The position numbers were made by a program, and so were the translations under genes. The notes beneath the pieces were generated by a model, which made no database searches, was not told the origin of the DNA, and saw only the letters and a list, made by a program, of their open reading frames with translations. From Haematobia irritans (taxonomy: Eukaryota > Arthropoda > Insecta > Diptera > Muscidae): DNA of 64,000 nucleotides. Shown piece after piece: positions 48,491 through 60,890 of the stretch (position 1 is its first letter; each line of letters starts with the position of its first letter). Where the stretch lies: NCBI RefSeq assembly GCF_050003625.1, contig NC_134398.1:86801983-86865982 (forward strand), given 5' to 3'.

Positions 48491-50602
48491 TTTTTATACC
48501 CTCCATCATAGGATGGGGGTATATTAACTTTGTCATTCCGTTTGTAACACATCGAAATATTGCTCTAAGACCCCATAAAGTATATATATTCTGGGTCGTG
48601 GTGAAATTCTGAGTCGATCTAAGCATGTCCGTCCGTCCGTCTGTTGAAATCACGCTAACTTCCGAACGAAACAAGCTATCGACTTGAAACTTGGCACAAG
48701 TAGTTGTTATCGATGTAGGTCGGATGGTCTTGAAAATGGGCCATATCGGTCCACTTTTACGTATAGCCCCCATATAAAGGGACCCTCAGATTTGGCTTGT
48801 GGAGCCTCTAACAGACGCATATTTCATCCGATCCGGCTGAAATTTGGTATATGGTGTTTGTATATGGTCTCTAACAACCATGCAAAAATTGGTCCACATC
48901 GGTCCATAATTATATATAGACCCCATATAAACCGATCTCCAGATTTGGCTTGCGAAGCCTCAAAGAGAAGCAAATTGCATCCGATCCGGCTGAAATTTGG
49001 TACATGGTATTGATATATGGTCTCTATCAACCGTGCAAAAATTGGTCCACATCAGTCCATAATTATATATAGCGCCCATATCAACCGATCCCCAGATTTG
49101 GGTTATGGAGCCTCTAAGAGAAGCATATTTCATCCGATCCGGCTGAAATTTGGTACATGATCTTTTTATATGGTCTCTAACAACCATACAAAAATTGGTC
49201 CATATCGGTCCTTAATTATATATAGCCCCTATATAAACCGATCCCCAAATTTGGCTTGTGGAGTCTCTAAGAGAAGCATATTTCATCCGATCCGGCTGAA
49301 ATTTGGTACATGGTGTTGGTATATGGTATCTAACAATCATGCAAAATTTGGTACATGACGTTGGTATATGGTCTCTAACAACCGTGCAAAAATTGGTCCA
49401 CATCGGTCCATAATTATATATGGCGCCTACATAAACCGATCCCCAGATTTGGGTTGCGGAGCCTCAAAGAGAAACAAATTTCCTCCGATCCGTCTGAAAT
49501 TTGGTACATGATGTTGGTATATGGTCTCTAATAACCATGCAAAAATTGGTCCACATCGGTTCATAATTATATATAGCCCCTATATAAACCGATCCCCAGA
49601 TTTGGCTTGCGAAGTCTCCAAGAGAAGCAAATTTCATCCAATCTGGTTGTAATTTGGAACATGATGTTAGTATATGATCTTTAACAACCGTGTCACAATT
49701 GGTCCATATCGGTCCATAATTATATATAGCCCCCATATAAAACCTTCTCCAGATTTGACCTCCGGAGCCTCTTGGAGGAGCAAAATTCATCCGATCCGGT
49801 TCAAATTAGGAACGTGGTGTTAGTATATGGTCGCTAACAACCATACCAAAATTGGTCCAATCACAAAAAATTGGTCCACATCGGTTCATAATCATGGTTG
49901 CAACTAGAGCCAAAAATAATCTACCAGAATTTTATTTCTATAGAAAATTTTGTCAAAATTTTATTTCTATAGAAAATTTTGTCAAAATTTTATTTCTAGA
50001 GAAATTTTTGTTAAAATTTTATTCGGTTCATAATAAAATTTTCATCATTGTCAAAATTTTATTTCTATAGAAAATTTTGTCAAAATTTTATTTCTACAGA
50101 AAATTTTGTTCAAATTTTATTCGGCTCATAATCATGGTTGCCACTCGAGCCAAAAATAATCTACCAAAATTTTATTTTTATAGAAAATTTTGTCAAAAGT
50201 TTATTTCTATAGAAAATTTTGTTAAAATTTTATTTCTGTAGAAATTTTTTCAAAATTTTCTTTCTATAGAAAATTTTGTGAAAATTTTATTTCTTTAGAA
50301 AATTTTGTTAACATTTTATTTCTGTAGAAAATTTTGTCAAAATGTTATGTCTACTTTGTCAAACTGAATTATATACGTATTGGATCGATCTTTTTTGATT
50401 TAATATATACCACGTATGGACTTACATACAATTTAGAAGATGGTGTTAGGAGGTTTTAAGATACCTTGCCATCGGCAAGCGTTACTGCAACTTAAGTAAT
50501 TCGATTGTGGATGGCAGTGTTTAGAAGAAGTTTCTACGCAATCCATGATGGAGGGTACATAAGCTTCGGCCTGGCCGAACTTACGGCCGTATATACTTGT
50601 TT
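48491..50602 (+). mobile_element. Helentron/DINE-like repeat (GGCCGTATATACTTG type), complete
   Basis: The 5' hairpin TTTATACCCTCCATCATAGG is followed by a GTCCGTCCGTCCGTCTG tract (about 48628-48645). Then come six to seven subunits of about 190 bp (ATTGGTCCACATCGGTCC, CATCCGATCCGGCTGAAATT), a 29-bp tandem array and the 3' hairpin TTCGGCCTGGCCGAA (50565-50579), ending ATATACTTGTTT. Non-coding despite many short open frames created by the subunit periodicity. Confidence 0.75.
49905..50355 (+). repeat. 29-bp tandem array with TTTCTATAGAAA palindrome
   Basis: About a dozen degenerate copies of AAAATTTTATTTCTATAGAA-type units, interrupted by CATAATCATGGTTGC spacers. An inverted relative is at 42050-42465. 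Confidence 0.85.
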
Positions 50603-50972
50603 GAATATAATATGTGTGGATGCAAACATATATTAATTTACTGCCTGTTCATTAAACACAAAATTGACTCGAGACGATTCGTTCGTCTAGATTAAAACTA
50701 AAATAACTTTAGATATATTTGCTAGAAAATCCTGAAATTTGGCATGAACTCATTATTTATGATTTACAATCGAATACAGAAACAATTGCGATTCCACAGA
50801 TTCTGGGTTTCAAGAACGAAGATTCCACGAACTGGCAGTTAGAAATTGCCTATTTACATATATGTCTTTAGAATGAGAGATCGAAAGAGTATGCTGCAAG
50901 TGACCAATTGGAGCCTTAAAAATATATATGTGGCTACACTGGCATGCCTTTGTTGAATGCATCATGAGTACT
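50603..50972. other. Non-genic spacer
   Basis: No gene or repeat is recognised apart from AT-rich sequence; it ends at the target site of LINE copy 2. Confidence 0.4.
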
Positions 50973-50980
50973 TTGTATTC

Positions 50981-53280
50981 ATGTATAGACTTAGCATATA
51001 TTCCAGAAAAGTGGAGGGAAACAAAACTCGTTTCCATACCTAAAGCAGGAAAGCCTCTCACTCGAGTGCGAAGGATTTCCGACCAATCAGCTTATCTTCA
51101 TTCCTACTTAAGAGTCTGGAGAGGATGATAGACATTTATCTTATAACTAGCGTTGATTCAAGTTTGCTCTCGAAACGACAGCATGCATACTCGAAGGGCA
51201 GGTCTACTGAGACCGCTTTGCATGAACTAGTCAGCTTTATCGAAAGCTCACTATCTGTCAATGAATATACAATCGTGGCGTTTGTAGATATCGAGGGGGC
51301 ATTCAATAACGTCCATCCGAGCTCGATATTAAATGGACTGGCAACTCTGAATGCTGATCCAGGTATACTTAGGCTGCTAGACTAACTGCTAATGAGGAGA
51401 CGTATTTCAGCCACACTAGGACAAGCAAACATGCAAAGGTATGTGAACAGAACCACTCCCCAAGGAGGAGTTCTATCACCTCTTCTTTGCAATGTTGCTA
51501 TAAACAACCTTCTGGTTTCCCTAGAAAAAGAAATGATAAAAGTGGTGGCATACGCAGATGATGTGGCGCTAACCGTCAGGGGAAAATTCACATCCACAAT
51601 CAGAGAGCCCTCTGGATGACTGAGAAATGGGCGAAAGATAATGGTCTTGGGGTAAATCCTGCAAAGACAGAACTAGTCATGTACTGCAAAAATCGCAAAA
51701 CTCCCACGGTTAGGCCCATTTCCTTAGCGGGTATTGAAATTCCCTTTGGTGAGTGTGCAATATATCTTGGCGTTATTTTGGACAGGAAGCTGAACTTTAC
51801 GCTTAACATTGAAGAAAGGGCGAGGAAAGCAATGGTGGCTTTGTATTCGTGCAAAAAGGCAATAGGAAAAAGTGGGGGCTAAACAAAAAATTGTGCATTG
51901 GCTATGCACGGCAGTGGTTAGACCTATAATGCTATATGGTGTTGTAGTCTGGTGGCCGGCACTTCACCAGCCGACAAATTTGGACAAAGTTCAGCGTATG
52001 GCGTGCTTGTGTATCTCAGGCGCATTCAGTAAGACAGGAACAGATTCCCTGATTGTCATGCTCCATCTATTGCCTTTAGACATTTTGGCCAAACATTCAG
52101 CTGCAACAACGGCTGTGCGCTTGCGCCAGCTATCGCTGTGGTCGGAAAAAATGTACGGCCACAGTTCGGTCCTCAAAATAATGCCAGATGTGCCTAACGC
52201 AGTGGATTACACTCTGGCGAAACCACTTTTCGACAAAAAGTTTGAAACTCTAATTCCCAACAGTGAGGCGTGGTGCACACAGACCCCGGGGAATAAAAGA
52301 TATATAGATTTCTACATTGATGGCTCCAAATTGGATGGACAAGTGGGTTTCGGAGTATATTCTACAGATCTGGAACTTCGAATAGCGAAAAGATTACCTA
52401 ATCACTGTTATGTTTTTCAGGCTGAAATATTAGCAATAAAAGAGGTGGCGAATTGGCTGAGAAGTAATGTTCCAAAAATTGTTGGCATTAATATATACTC
52501 AGACAGTCAACCTGCAATAAAATCCTTGGGACTCTGTGTTTCTTTTCTCGAAAACGGCCATCGACTGTCGCAAATCTCTCAACGAGATGGCTGAGCAGTA
52601 CAATATTCACCTAATATGGATGCCTGGCCATAGGAACATACCGGGGAACTGTCAAGCAGATGAGTTAGCAAGGCTAGTAACTACCTTACATATTCCAGGG
52701 GAACTACAATCTGTTGGTATGTCTCTGGCAACCTGCAAGCTCTTACTGCGTGAGAAGGCCGTCATGATGGCAAATGTTCGATGATAGAATTGCAAGGGTT
52801 GCAACGACACCAAGCAAATATGGCCCCATTTAAACTTGAACCGCACGATAGATATGATAGTGTTCTCAAGACGTCAGATATCACTTCTGACGGGTCGCTG
52901 CCTGATAGGCGAATTTGCATAAACTATTGGGGCGAAGTATAATGACTGTTTTATGAGCTGTCATGATGCGGAGGAAAAAGAATCAATTAAACACCTCTTG
53001 GGTGAGTGTCCTGCATTTTGTGTAAGGCGTAAACGAATTTTAGGGGCATATAGCTTTTGATTACTGGCGGACCTGGAAAACGTTAACTTAAGCAGTCTGT
53101 TAATGTTTTTGGAACAATCTGGTTGGTTCAACAAAAGAAAATAATAGAGAAGGTTCAGTGGTTAAAACTAGAAGTGCCCATATAAATAGGTACGTTTAGT
53201 TAAGTGTGGTATCACAATGGACTGAATGTCTAAGTGAGCCAGAAACTTAATCAGGCTGCCACTTTAACCTAACGTAACCT
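50981..53280 (+). mobile_element. LOA/I-type LINE, copy 2 (5'-truncated in RT)
   Basis: Begins inside the RT domain at the position equal to about 8774 of copy 1 and runs to the TAACC-type tail. The 8-bp direct repeat TTGTATTC at 50973-50980 and 53280-53287 is the probable target duplication. Confidence 0.9.
50988..53144 (+). pseudogene. LINE copy 2 ORF2 remnant (RT, RNase H, C-terminus)
   Basis: RT motifs: LAYIPEKWRET, TIVAFVDIEGAFNNVH, TTPQGGVLSPLLCN, YADDVAL. Damage: a frame shift near 51058, TAA at 51382-51384, the same ATGA frame break as copy 1 at 51616, a shift near 51880, a shift near 52530, and TGA/TAG stops at 52782-52788. RNase H: DFYIDGSK (the Thr before the Asp is changed to Ile), QAEILAI, YSDSQPAI, WMPGHRNIPGNCQAD. 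The region CKLLLREKAVMMANVR joins RNase H to the C-terminal part in frame, unlike copy 1. Confidence 0.9.
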
Positions 53281-53288
53281 TGTATTCG

Positions 53289-53947
53289 CACTGAAAAAAA
53301 TATTGTCGTGAGGTCAAAGATTTCATGTCTTTGAAATACGAATGCAAATTTTGCTTAGCATAGAAGACGCATTTCTCTAATATAAAGTTTTTTTCCTTGT
53401 CCAAAAGTCGAAAAACTTTTCAATGAAGTCGTGTTGTCCTTATAATTAAGTGATTTTAATTAAAAATGGGTATCATAACATGAAAGAAAAAGTGTTTGGG
53501 CTAAGGTCAACTTGACTTTAATAATTCAGAAAAATTCTTTAAATTTAATGAAACTGTCTTTAAATTTGTTGTCTTTTTGCATCTTGACTACAAAGCAAAA
53601 AATCGTTCAAATATAGGACATGTTTTTCAAAACTTTATTTTAAAGAAGTTGTTTACTTGAAACATAGCATAATTTCTACTGGAAGTCGAGTCTTAATGTG
53701 GAAAATAAAGTTGTCGTTAATTCGTTTTTAAAGGACTTTGATAGCATATGAAGAAAAAAAAGCTGAGGAAGCGAAAAATTAAAATTTGCTTCCTAGAAGC
53801 AAGTTCACAAAACCCAAATTTAAAAGAGAATTGTGTCTTAAAAGTATCCTTAATTGCATTCTCCGCTTCTTTGGCTCGGAATCAATACCAATTTTTTTAA
53901 AGTAAAGACAAAATCTTTGGAACCGGGCATGCTTTTTTTTTTCAGTG
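53289..53947 (+). mobile_element. CACTGAAAAAA-family MITE, full length (659 bp)
   Basis: CACTGAAAAAAATATTG to GCATGC...TTTTTTTTTCAGTG. It is the best intact reference copy of the family. No TA duplication is visible; it abuts the target duplication of LINE copy 2. Confidence 0.78.
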
Positions 53948-55180
53948 CGTGACCAATTTGCAAAAAAAATACTATTTTTATAGCAACACTAATAACCATG
54001 AGAAAGATTCTTTTTCATTCGATTTGTAAGCGCTTAAGAACACACATCGTTTTACATTAAAAGTTTATAGAATAAAATTACAAAGAGAACAGAACGCCAA
54101 CCATTAATTATTTAATCAGGGAATAAAATAGTCGTTTCCTAAACATATACACACAGAAAATTTCATTAAAAGTTTTTTCTAGCAGTGTATGCCTAAGGTG
54201 AAACATAATATGTTTGAATAATACAAACAATATTTTGTTTGGACCAATCCTGAAAATATACGGTGCTGTTGAAAACATTTGCAACTAGCCCTACCATGAA
54301 CTTAATTTAGATATATCTCCCATAATAAAAACTTTATTGTTTAGTTTCCACTTAAAAAATAATCGTTATGGGGTGGTATTTCCAAATTCTTATTGGGAAA
54401 ATGAATGGACTGTTATTAAAAGGTAAAGAATCGTATGAACCGACCTATTCCACAGATTCCTTCTCCAAAGAAACTCCTTAATTCCAAAGAAACCGAATAT
54501 CTATTTTCTTGAGGCAAATATTTTTGCTGGGATTTATTATTTTAATGCCGCACTGCTGTAATCTCTTAGATGATTATGGAAGTATCCGGTATATTGGAAG
54601 TTGTTTACAGTTTCTGTTCGTCTTTCAAATGGAATTATATTCCTATAAGAGACTCATGGTAGATGATAAGGCATTGCTAACATAAAAAAATCAATGAGTC
54701 CTGAAGATGGGCATACAAGAATCCAGCAACACATACGAAGTCTATGTGTGTGTTTGATATCGTTGAATTCCCTGGATGTGTGCGTGTATAATTTCGTGTG
54801 TGTGTGTTTGTTTATGTACGTTATCCTAAGGCAATATGATATTCCTTGAATACGACAACGCCAATGTTCACACATCTCCGCCAAAAGCTGATTTGCAAAA
54901 TGCCAACCGGTATTTTAAAATTCATTCAGTTTTTGATAAACTTTATTTGGTCATATTTACAGTAAATTAATTTATTTCAGAGATCGTTCTTCATCTTGCT
55001 CACCAAAACATTGAATGGAGTAGTTGGGGTTTTGGGCCATTTCTTAATTAATACTTTTTAAATGCATTCTTTGCAGCATTTACAGTTAAAGATATCCACT
55101 AATATGACATACACTCATAGAAAAATTATGCACGGCGTGCTCATTTCAAAACAATTCGTTCATGAAAGTGAATCAACACA
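53948..55180. other. Non-genic spacer
   Basis: No gene is recognised. Contains a short GTGTGTGTGTTTG run near 54797-54811. Confidence 0.4.
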
Positions 55181-56158
55181 CACGCTCACAAAAAATCGCT
55201 TCTGTAACATATACTCCCAAACATATTTTGCTTCAAGCATATACATTTTTGGGTATTGCCCAAACATTTATATGTTTGATCTCTTCCAATATATAATATG
55301 TTTGAAAGCATATTGGTCTAAACAATATATGTTTGGGTAGTCTAAGTTCCAAACATTTTGTATTTTTGCATCCAAATTCAATAATGTTGTCTTCCAAAAA
55401 ACAATATGTTATTATGTGAACATATAATATGTTTGGAAGCATTTTGCACCCAAAAATATTATATGCTTAAAAAAAATTCTCCCAAACAATATTGTGCTCA
55501 AAATTTTATTTATTTATTTATATATTTACAATCATAATGAATTATGAAAATAAACAGGTAATATAGGTGCTAACAACATAGGTTTTCGACCTGAATGCTC
55601 AAAATTTTGTTTCTGCCCAATTGTATATTCCCCCACATCTTTCTCACTTCCACGAGATTTTTTAGTTTTTAGCACCTTTTTCTGTAATACAAACATTGTA
55701 GAAGAAATTATTCAATTGTATGATTTTTTTTTTTATTTTAATTTTACCTTTTGCCGGACGGGGATTCGAACAGCGGACCACACAGTTTGTAAGGATCAAA
55801 GAAGTAGCTGATCAATTGCCCAAGGAAAAATAAAATGTTAATTTTGTAATAACAAGCAACAACCACCAAATTAATTCAATATCGCTCCGTTAAATAGCGC
55901 TCCAAGCTACTAAACACATATATGTTTATAGACTATTTCTAAATTAATATATGTTTGCATCCAAGCATATTATATTTACAAACATTTTATGTCCCAAACA
56001 TAATATGTTCTAACATATTAACATATATGTCCCAAACATGTTATGCTAGTTTATGAACATTATATGCTTGCACTTAAAAATATTGTGTTTAAAAATTTGT
56101 GTTCCAAACATATAATGTTTATAGCCAAACATATGAAAAACAGTCTTTTTCATCCGTG
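55181..56158. mobile_element. CACGCTCACAAAAAA-family MITE, 978 bp
   Basis: Starts CACGCTCACAAAAAATCGC and ends ...AGTCTTTTTCATCCGTG. The body is packed with CAAACATATTATAT/ATATGTTTG words in both orientations and contains a tRNA-like module. Related partial copies are at 3640-3964, about 20540-20590 and 41690-41979. Confidence 0.65.
55741..55830 (-). other. tRNA-like/SINE-like module, second occurrence
   Basis: On the minus strand it reads TTACAAACTGTGTGGTCCGC then TGTTCGAATCCCCGTCCGGC and AAAAGGTAAAAT. The B-box GTTCGAATCC is canonical; an A-box is only weakly present (TTGGGCAATTGA). The 3' half matches the module at 36978-37052, although the host MITE belongs to a different family. Confidence 0.5.
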
Positions 56159-56160
56159 CA

Positions 56161-57245
56161 CATGTGGTGTCGAACGGAGAACAGGCGGTGTCAATCTGAC
56201 AACGATATTATGACACCATACGTTGTCGAAATAACAACCAGCGCTCACGATCTGAAAACGTTATGGTTACGAATTTATAAACAAAATTAAAAAAGATTTC
56301 CGCTACCGTGACTCTGCACCATACGCTTTAACAGACGCCTTAGCACATTGCACCACCGAGGGAGTTGCCGTTATGACGTCTAACGATTATTTTAAGACTT
56401 TTCATGGCCAAAGAAAAACGAATGCCGTTCATGAAATCGTGAACACCCTTGGACGAAATTGTGAACATTCTGATTTGATTTTTTGTGTTCATTTCCGTTT
56501 CACTTTTTTCTATTAGTGTATGTGTTAGATTATTTTGAAAAAAGGATCCAGGCTTTTTTCCATCTTCTGGGAGAGGTTCCGAAATATTCTCTTACTTTCA
56601 AACATACATCATCATCCGCTGCTCCTATTCAGCACAGATATGTTCTCAGATCTTTGTACACGGCCTTACTCTCTTTCATAAGTTCTTCCGGCAATGACAC
56701 ATTCCATTATCCTATCCATACCTTTGTGCAAGTCTATGCTGTGGTCCGGTAATCGGCGCGCAGCCTCCGCCTATCTTACATCTTCGATCCACCCTGTAAC
56801 AGATATTTCGACACATTGGGTAATTATGGACATCTCCGTTATTCGATAATTTATTGTTGCAACACCCGTCGCTGCTCTTACCGCCTCTTTCAAAAGCCTG
56901 GTGTTCATTGACCTATTTATTCCATGACACCATGTCCATTGAAACTATTGCAGCAACTTTAATTTGCCTAGCTACCGTCTTAGACATCCAGTTTATCATC
57001 TGTAATGGGTTCAATCCTAGTTTCGACCAAACACCAAAAAGTTTTTCAGCGATGAATTATCCCCATTCAGTAATGCTGGTGAAATTTCTGATTGCTTCAA
57101 AGTTCGTTTGGATTCGAGGCCTCTTGTCACGCATAAAAAGTTTGCTTCCCGCAATCTTTATTGGAGAAAAATAATTAAACCTATATAGGTTTTATTCAAC
57201 CAAATATAACGTTTTATACAACCTTATGAAAGTGAAATAAAAAAC
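56161..57245. other. Unassigned region, possibly decayed coding sequence
   Basis: Composition is more balanced than the neighbours, and both strands show protein-like stretches: plus-strand frames at 56483-56752 and 56854-57174, and on the minus strand, around 56960-57175, a segment reading FMRDKRPRIQTNFEAIRNFT before a stop. No family is recognised and no strand can be chosen with confidence. Confidence 0.3.
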
Positions 57246-57289
57246 AACAACAAATTTGCAATATTCTTTCTTAATAAAACTCAACATTT

Positions 57290-57427
57290 TAGGCATCAAC
57301 AATTTTCAATTACAAATGTGATACCATTAAATTTAATTGGGAATGGAAAATTGTTCAATCACATTTGTAATTGGAATTTTTTTCCAAATTGATTAAAAGG
57401 AAACGTATTAAATATTAATCATTCGGA
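57290..57427. mobile_element. Fragment of a CACACAAAA-family subterminal region
   Basis: TTCAATTACAAATGTGAT and AATCACATTTGTAATTGG words match the subterminal repeats of 1017-3289. It is cut at both ends. 57428-57829 has no recognised content. Confidence 0.55.
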
Positions 57428-57882
57428 TTTGATTAAATAACACTAGTTTACAAAAAAAAAATCATGTACACTTGATGAGAGGCAACTTTCTTATGTATTT
57501 TGATCTGCTGAATTCGAAAAAATTGATTTTTTTTATGGAACAGTTTTTCAGATATCCCGTTATTTTTGGTTTTTTGCTCTTTTTTTCACAAAACAAATTA
57601 TATCTCGAGTTAAAAATGTCCTACTATTTTGTTGTTCGTTCTTAAATGGAAGATGACGGATAATAGTTTATAATTGGATATGTGATAAGTTAAGCGGCTC
57701 AAAAAAATATCGATGCGACAAGGCCAAATTTTGATTTGACATCGGATTTGTTCACTCAACTGCTTATAACATTGTCATTTTTCGGCCTTTTTTCTTCTAG
57801 TTGAACTTATTACTTACGTTAGAGTATCATCTATATGACGTGCGTCATGCAACCGTCGAATGGAACGGAGGTGTTTGTTTTT

Positions 57883-58896
57883 ATTATCGGACTAACTCAT
57901 CGTAATAAGTACCTACTACGAAAGTGTGGTGGGATATTAAATTCAAAGTCATCCAATGGGTTGCTAACTTCAGGGCCCAGTGGACGGGTATCGACTGGAT
58001 ATATATATTTGGGCAATGACCAAGAGTTAGGCCCAATTAGTCGACCTGTAGACGGGTCGACAGGTGGCGACACTTTGACAAGTCGAACCTTTTTAAAGGT
58101 AACGACATCAAAAGGAGGTAAACCCTCACGAAACAGATTCATGGAACGCAGAAAAGCTTTGTTTATCCTAAAGAAATTAGGATCAGTCGACCCAAGCACA
58201 TTGTCGGCTAAACAAAGTGATTCCTTAAAATGGGCTCAATGAATTCTTGAAGCTGCAAAAAGGCAACGATCACCGGATGAGCTGACATCTTCCGAAAGGG
58301 ATCAAAGATCGTTTGCCTCAGTTGCTAAAGACAGCCTTGTGATGGCTATCATTAATACAGGAGCATTGGACGGTATGGTTCCAAAACAAAAATGGGGGAA
58401 ATTGAGAATGCTTTGTCTGGCGTCTACTCACAGGTGTTGGAGAAGTTTCCCGGCCCAGATCCTCGACACCAAGAGGCTGGTTGGTATTAAGGACGATTTA
58501 AGCTAGTCGCATTTGAGGACCAGAGGTCTATAGAATCTTTTAAAGCTGCTCTGATACTAATTGGTGAATGGCTTTCATTATATCCAAATGAAGGTATAAA
58601 AAAACGATCAGCTAAAGGATCCGGAAATGGACAAGCCTCTGTCTGAATCAGAAATAAGCGGATCCTCTTGCGAAGTCGAGGGAGAGACCTAAGATGAAGA
58701 CATGGACAGACACCGTATGCGAGAGGAGGTTTCTATAGCCTCAAAACTCACCAAAGATGAACCTATGGTTATTGCGAGAGTCACCGAGATCTCTGAAGAG
58801 GACATTTTTGATGACTCGATTGAAACGGCTGATGTGACAGTTGTTGAAAATCTCGATGGTCCTACGGATCCTCCAGATAAATCTTCACCATTGTAA
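57883..58896 (+). pseudogene. LINE copy 3 ORF1, broken
   Basis: The most complete ORF1 in the window. The N-terminal part reads NDQELGPISRPVDGSTGGD ... RNRFMERRKALFILKKLGS up to a TGA near 58240, then ILEAAKRQRSPDELTSSERD continues beyond it. A shift follows near 58400, and about 260 nt present in copy 1 are deleted near 58567. The C-terminal third (MREEVSIASKLTKDEPMVI ... PPDKSSPL) is open to TAA 58894-58896. ORF1 binds LINE RNA in the retrotransposition complex. Confidence 0.8.
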
Positions 58897-59652
58897 GGCT
58901 GCATGTGCTGCCTTAAAAGTTCTCCTGAGAAAGGGGACATAGATATTGTTCTAATTCAAGAAGCATATGTTTAAAAAAACAAAATATGTGAATTAAGTAC
59001 TCCGGGGTTCAAACAATTGCAGTATACTGGTAATGATGTAAATCGAGCCTGTATCATTGCTAAAAACGAGCTCAACTTGTTTCTGCTTCCTTCAATGTGC
59101 AATACTGATACTGTCGTTGTCAGTTTCGAATTAGCCAAATGCAAATTTTGGATATCTTCGGTCTACATGGGACATGATAGGGAGATGCCACCATGTGCCG
59201 TTAACACCTTAGTTGAGGAGTCATTGAAAACCAAGACAAAACTCATTATGGGATGCGATGCAAATGCACATCATAGTATATGGGGAAGTGGTGACATTAA
59301 TACAAGATGCCTGTCACTCCTAGAGTTTATTTTGCGTGCTAATTTGTTAGTTTGCAATAAGGGAGATGCCACAACCTCTGTCACTAAAAACAGGCAAGAG
59401 GTTTTGGACGTCACCTTGGCCTCGCAAGAACTGAATGAAATGATATCTGATTGGCAGGTTTTAAGTGAACATAGCTTCTCAGATCATCGCTACATCAGTT
59501 TCAAGTTAGATGTTCACACCACCAAGACTATATTTCCGCCAAATGTTAGGAGAGCTGATTGGAATAGGTATATGGTATTGTTCATTATGATGATACCGGA
59601 AATATCAGAGACAAATATGAGCACTGTGCTAGATATCGAACACGCAGTGGAG
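58877..59652 (+). pseudogene. LINE copy 3 ORF2 endonuclease, interrupted
   Basis: The conserved ATG near 58856 starts MVLRILQINLHHCKAACA. A stop near 58971 (EAYV*KNK) and an upstream shift break it, and the remainder from 59017 is open: NRACIIAKNELNLFLLP, SSVYMGHDREMPPCAV, GCDANAHHSIWGSG, RQEVLDVTLAS, SDHRYISFKLD. Unlike copy 1 there is no stop at MIPEISETNM. The frame then runs into the hAT insertion. Confidence 0.85.
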
Positions 59653-60402
59653 CAGTGTTGCCAGGTTAGGGGTTTCCCCCCAAATTTAGGGGGTTTTTTT
59701 TCACGTTTAGGGGGATTTTTAGGGGTAAAATTTATTTGGAGGGATTTTTGGTGGTAAAAAATTATTTCAGACCTTATAAAGTGGAGCAATTCTCAAGCAA
59801 ATTCGGAACAATTCTAGCATGAGTTATGAGAAAAAAGATGGGGAAAGTCAACAAGAAGATCCTAAATACAAACAAGTATCCACTAGCATTATTTTCGTTA
59901 TCTTTTTTAAACTCTTCTATTGAAAGGGCATTTTTAATATTTGACAAAATTAAAAACAATCGTATTTTAACTTAGCAGCTGAAAGCTTTTAAAGAGTAAG
60001 CCCGCTTTTTAAATTGATATACATATTGTATTATTACATCCATAGAAAAAATACTTTCCTCAGGGATGAAATTTTAAACAAACGAAAATCTCTTTTGTTT
60101 TAAAGTATTTTCTTAAATAGCAAATTTTATTTTTTATTTACTTCAAACGAAAAAAAAAATAGCATCAAAAGAAAACTTAGTTTTTCTAAAATTTCGTTTT
60201 TCAGGAAAGAACTCTTCTTTCAGGATATATATTTGTGTTAAATTTAATTTTTAAAGTATATCACTACAGGATTTTTTCACGTAATTTTGGGACCACTTTT
60301 TGTACTTTTATATTCTGCAATTTTTTGGGGGTTTTTGAAAAAAGCTTAGACCAATTTAGGGGTTTTTTTCTTAAGATTTGGGGGGAAGAATCAAAAATCA
60401 CC
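59653..60402 (+). mobile_element. hAT-superfamily remnant inserted in LINE copy 3
   Basis: Begins CAGTGTTGCCAGG, a typical hAT terminus. The matching right terminus is lost, and the LINE resumes at about 60403 (TTACTAAGG) with about 4 nt of the LINE missing. At about 59873-59970 the plus strand encodes a decayed hAT C-terminal dimerisation segment: YPLALFSLSFLNSSIERAF followed by LIFDKIKNNRILT. The rest is AT-rich, with short GGGGGTTTTTT/CCCCCC words near both ends. Confidence 0.75.
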
Positions 60403-60890
60403 TTACTAAGGCCTTCAACATCTCACTGAAAGCTGCATGCCCTAAAGGGAAGCCAAGCTAGAAAAATCGACAACCGTGGTGGTCTACGGAGTTAAGTAAT
60501 ATGAGGAAACCTGCAGGAAGCTCTTTAACAAAGCAAAGGATTGGGATGCTTACAAGAAGAATCTGAGAGAATACAAGCGAGAACAGAGAAAGGCTCAGCA
60601 TTACTCTTGGAATGATTATTGCAGCAGTATTGAAAATACGTCCGAGGCTTCCAGACTATGGAAGGTACTAGCTTCCACTAACTCCGCTCCAGGTTTCATT
60701 AAAAGATCGGAGGGCAGTTGGACAACGTCCAGTGAGGAGACGCTGGAGGTACTATTGGACACACATTTTCCTGGAAATCAGACGGTCGAACCATGTTCTG
60801 GCGGTGCCACAGGGGCTCAGCGGTCGTTTCCTATCGAGGAAATTGTATGGGAATCTAGAATAAAATGGGCGTTAAATATTTTGTAATCAG
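60403..60890 (+). pseudogene. LINE copy 3 ORF2, RT N-terminal part
   Basis: Continues as TKAFNISLKAACP with several stops and deletions relative to copy 1, including loss of the KSTRAPE-equivalent codons. It ends at KWALN (60880), where the strand of homology switches. Confidence 0.82.

Larger units (their letters stand above)
57830..60890 (+). mobile_element. LOA/I-type LINE, copy 3 (split by an hAT remnant)
   Basis: Holds ORF1 (57883-58896), the ORF2 endonuclease (58877-59652) and, after the 59653-60402 insertion, the start of the RT region (60403-60890). It stops abruptly at about 60890, where an inverted fourth copy begins. The 5' boundary is approximate. Confidence 0.85.

Noticed and set aside
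48684..49790. Regularly spaced repeats that could suggest a CRISPR-like or protein-repeat array, with many 60-110 codon frames
   Set aside because: The spacers are also repeated, the window is eukaryotic, and the frames follow the about 190-bp period of DINE-like subunits.
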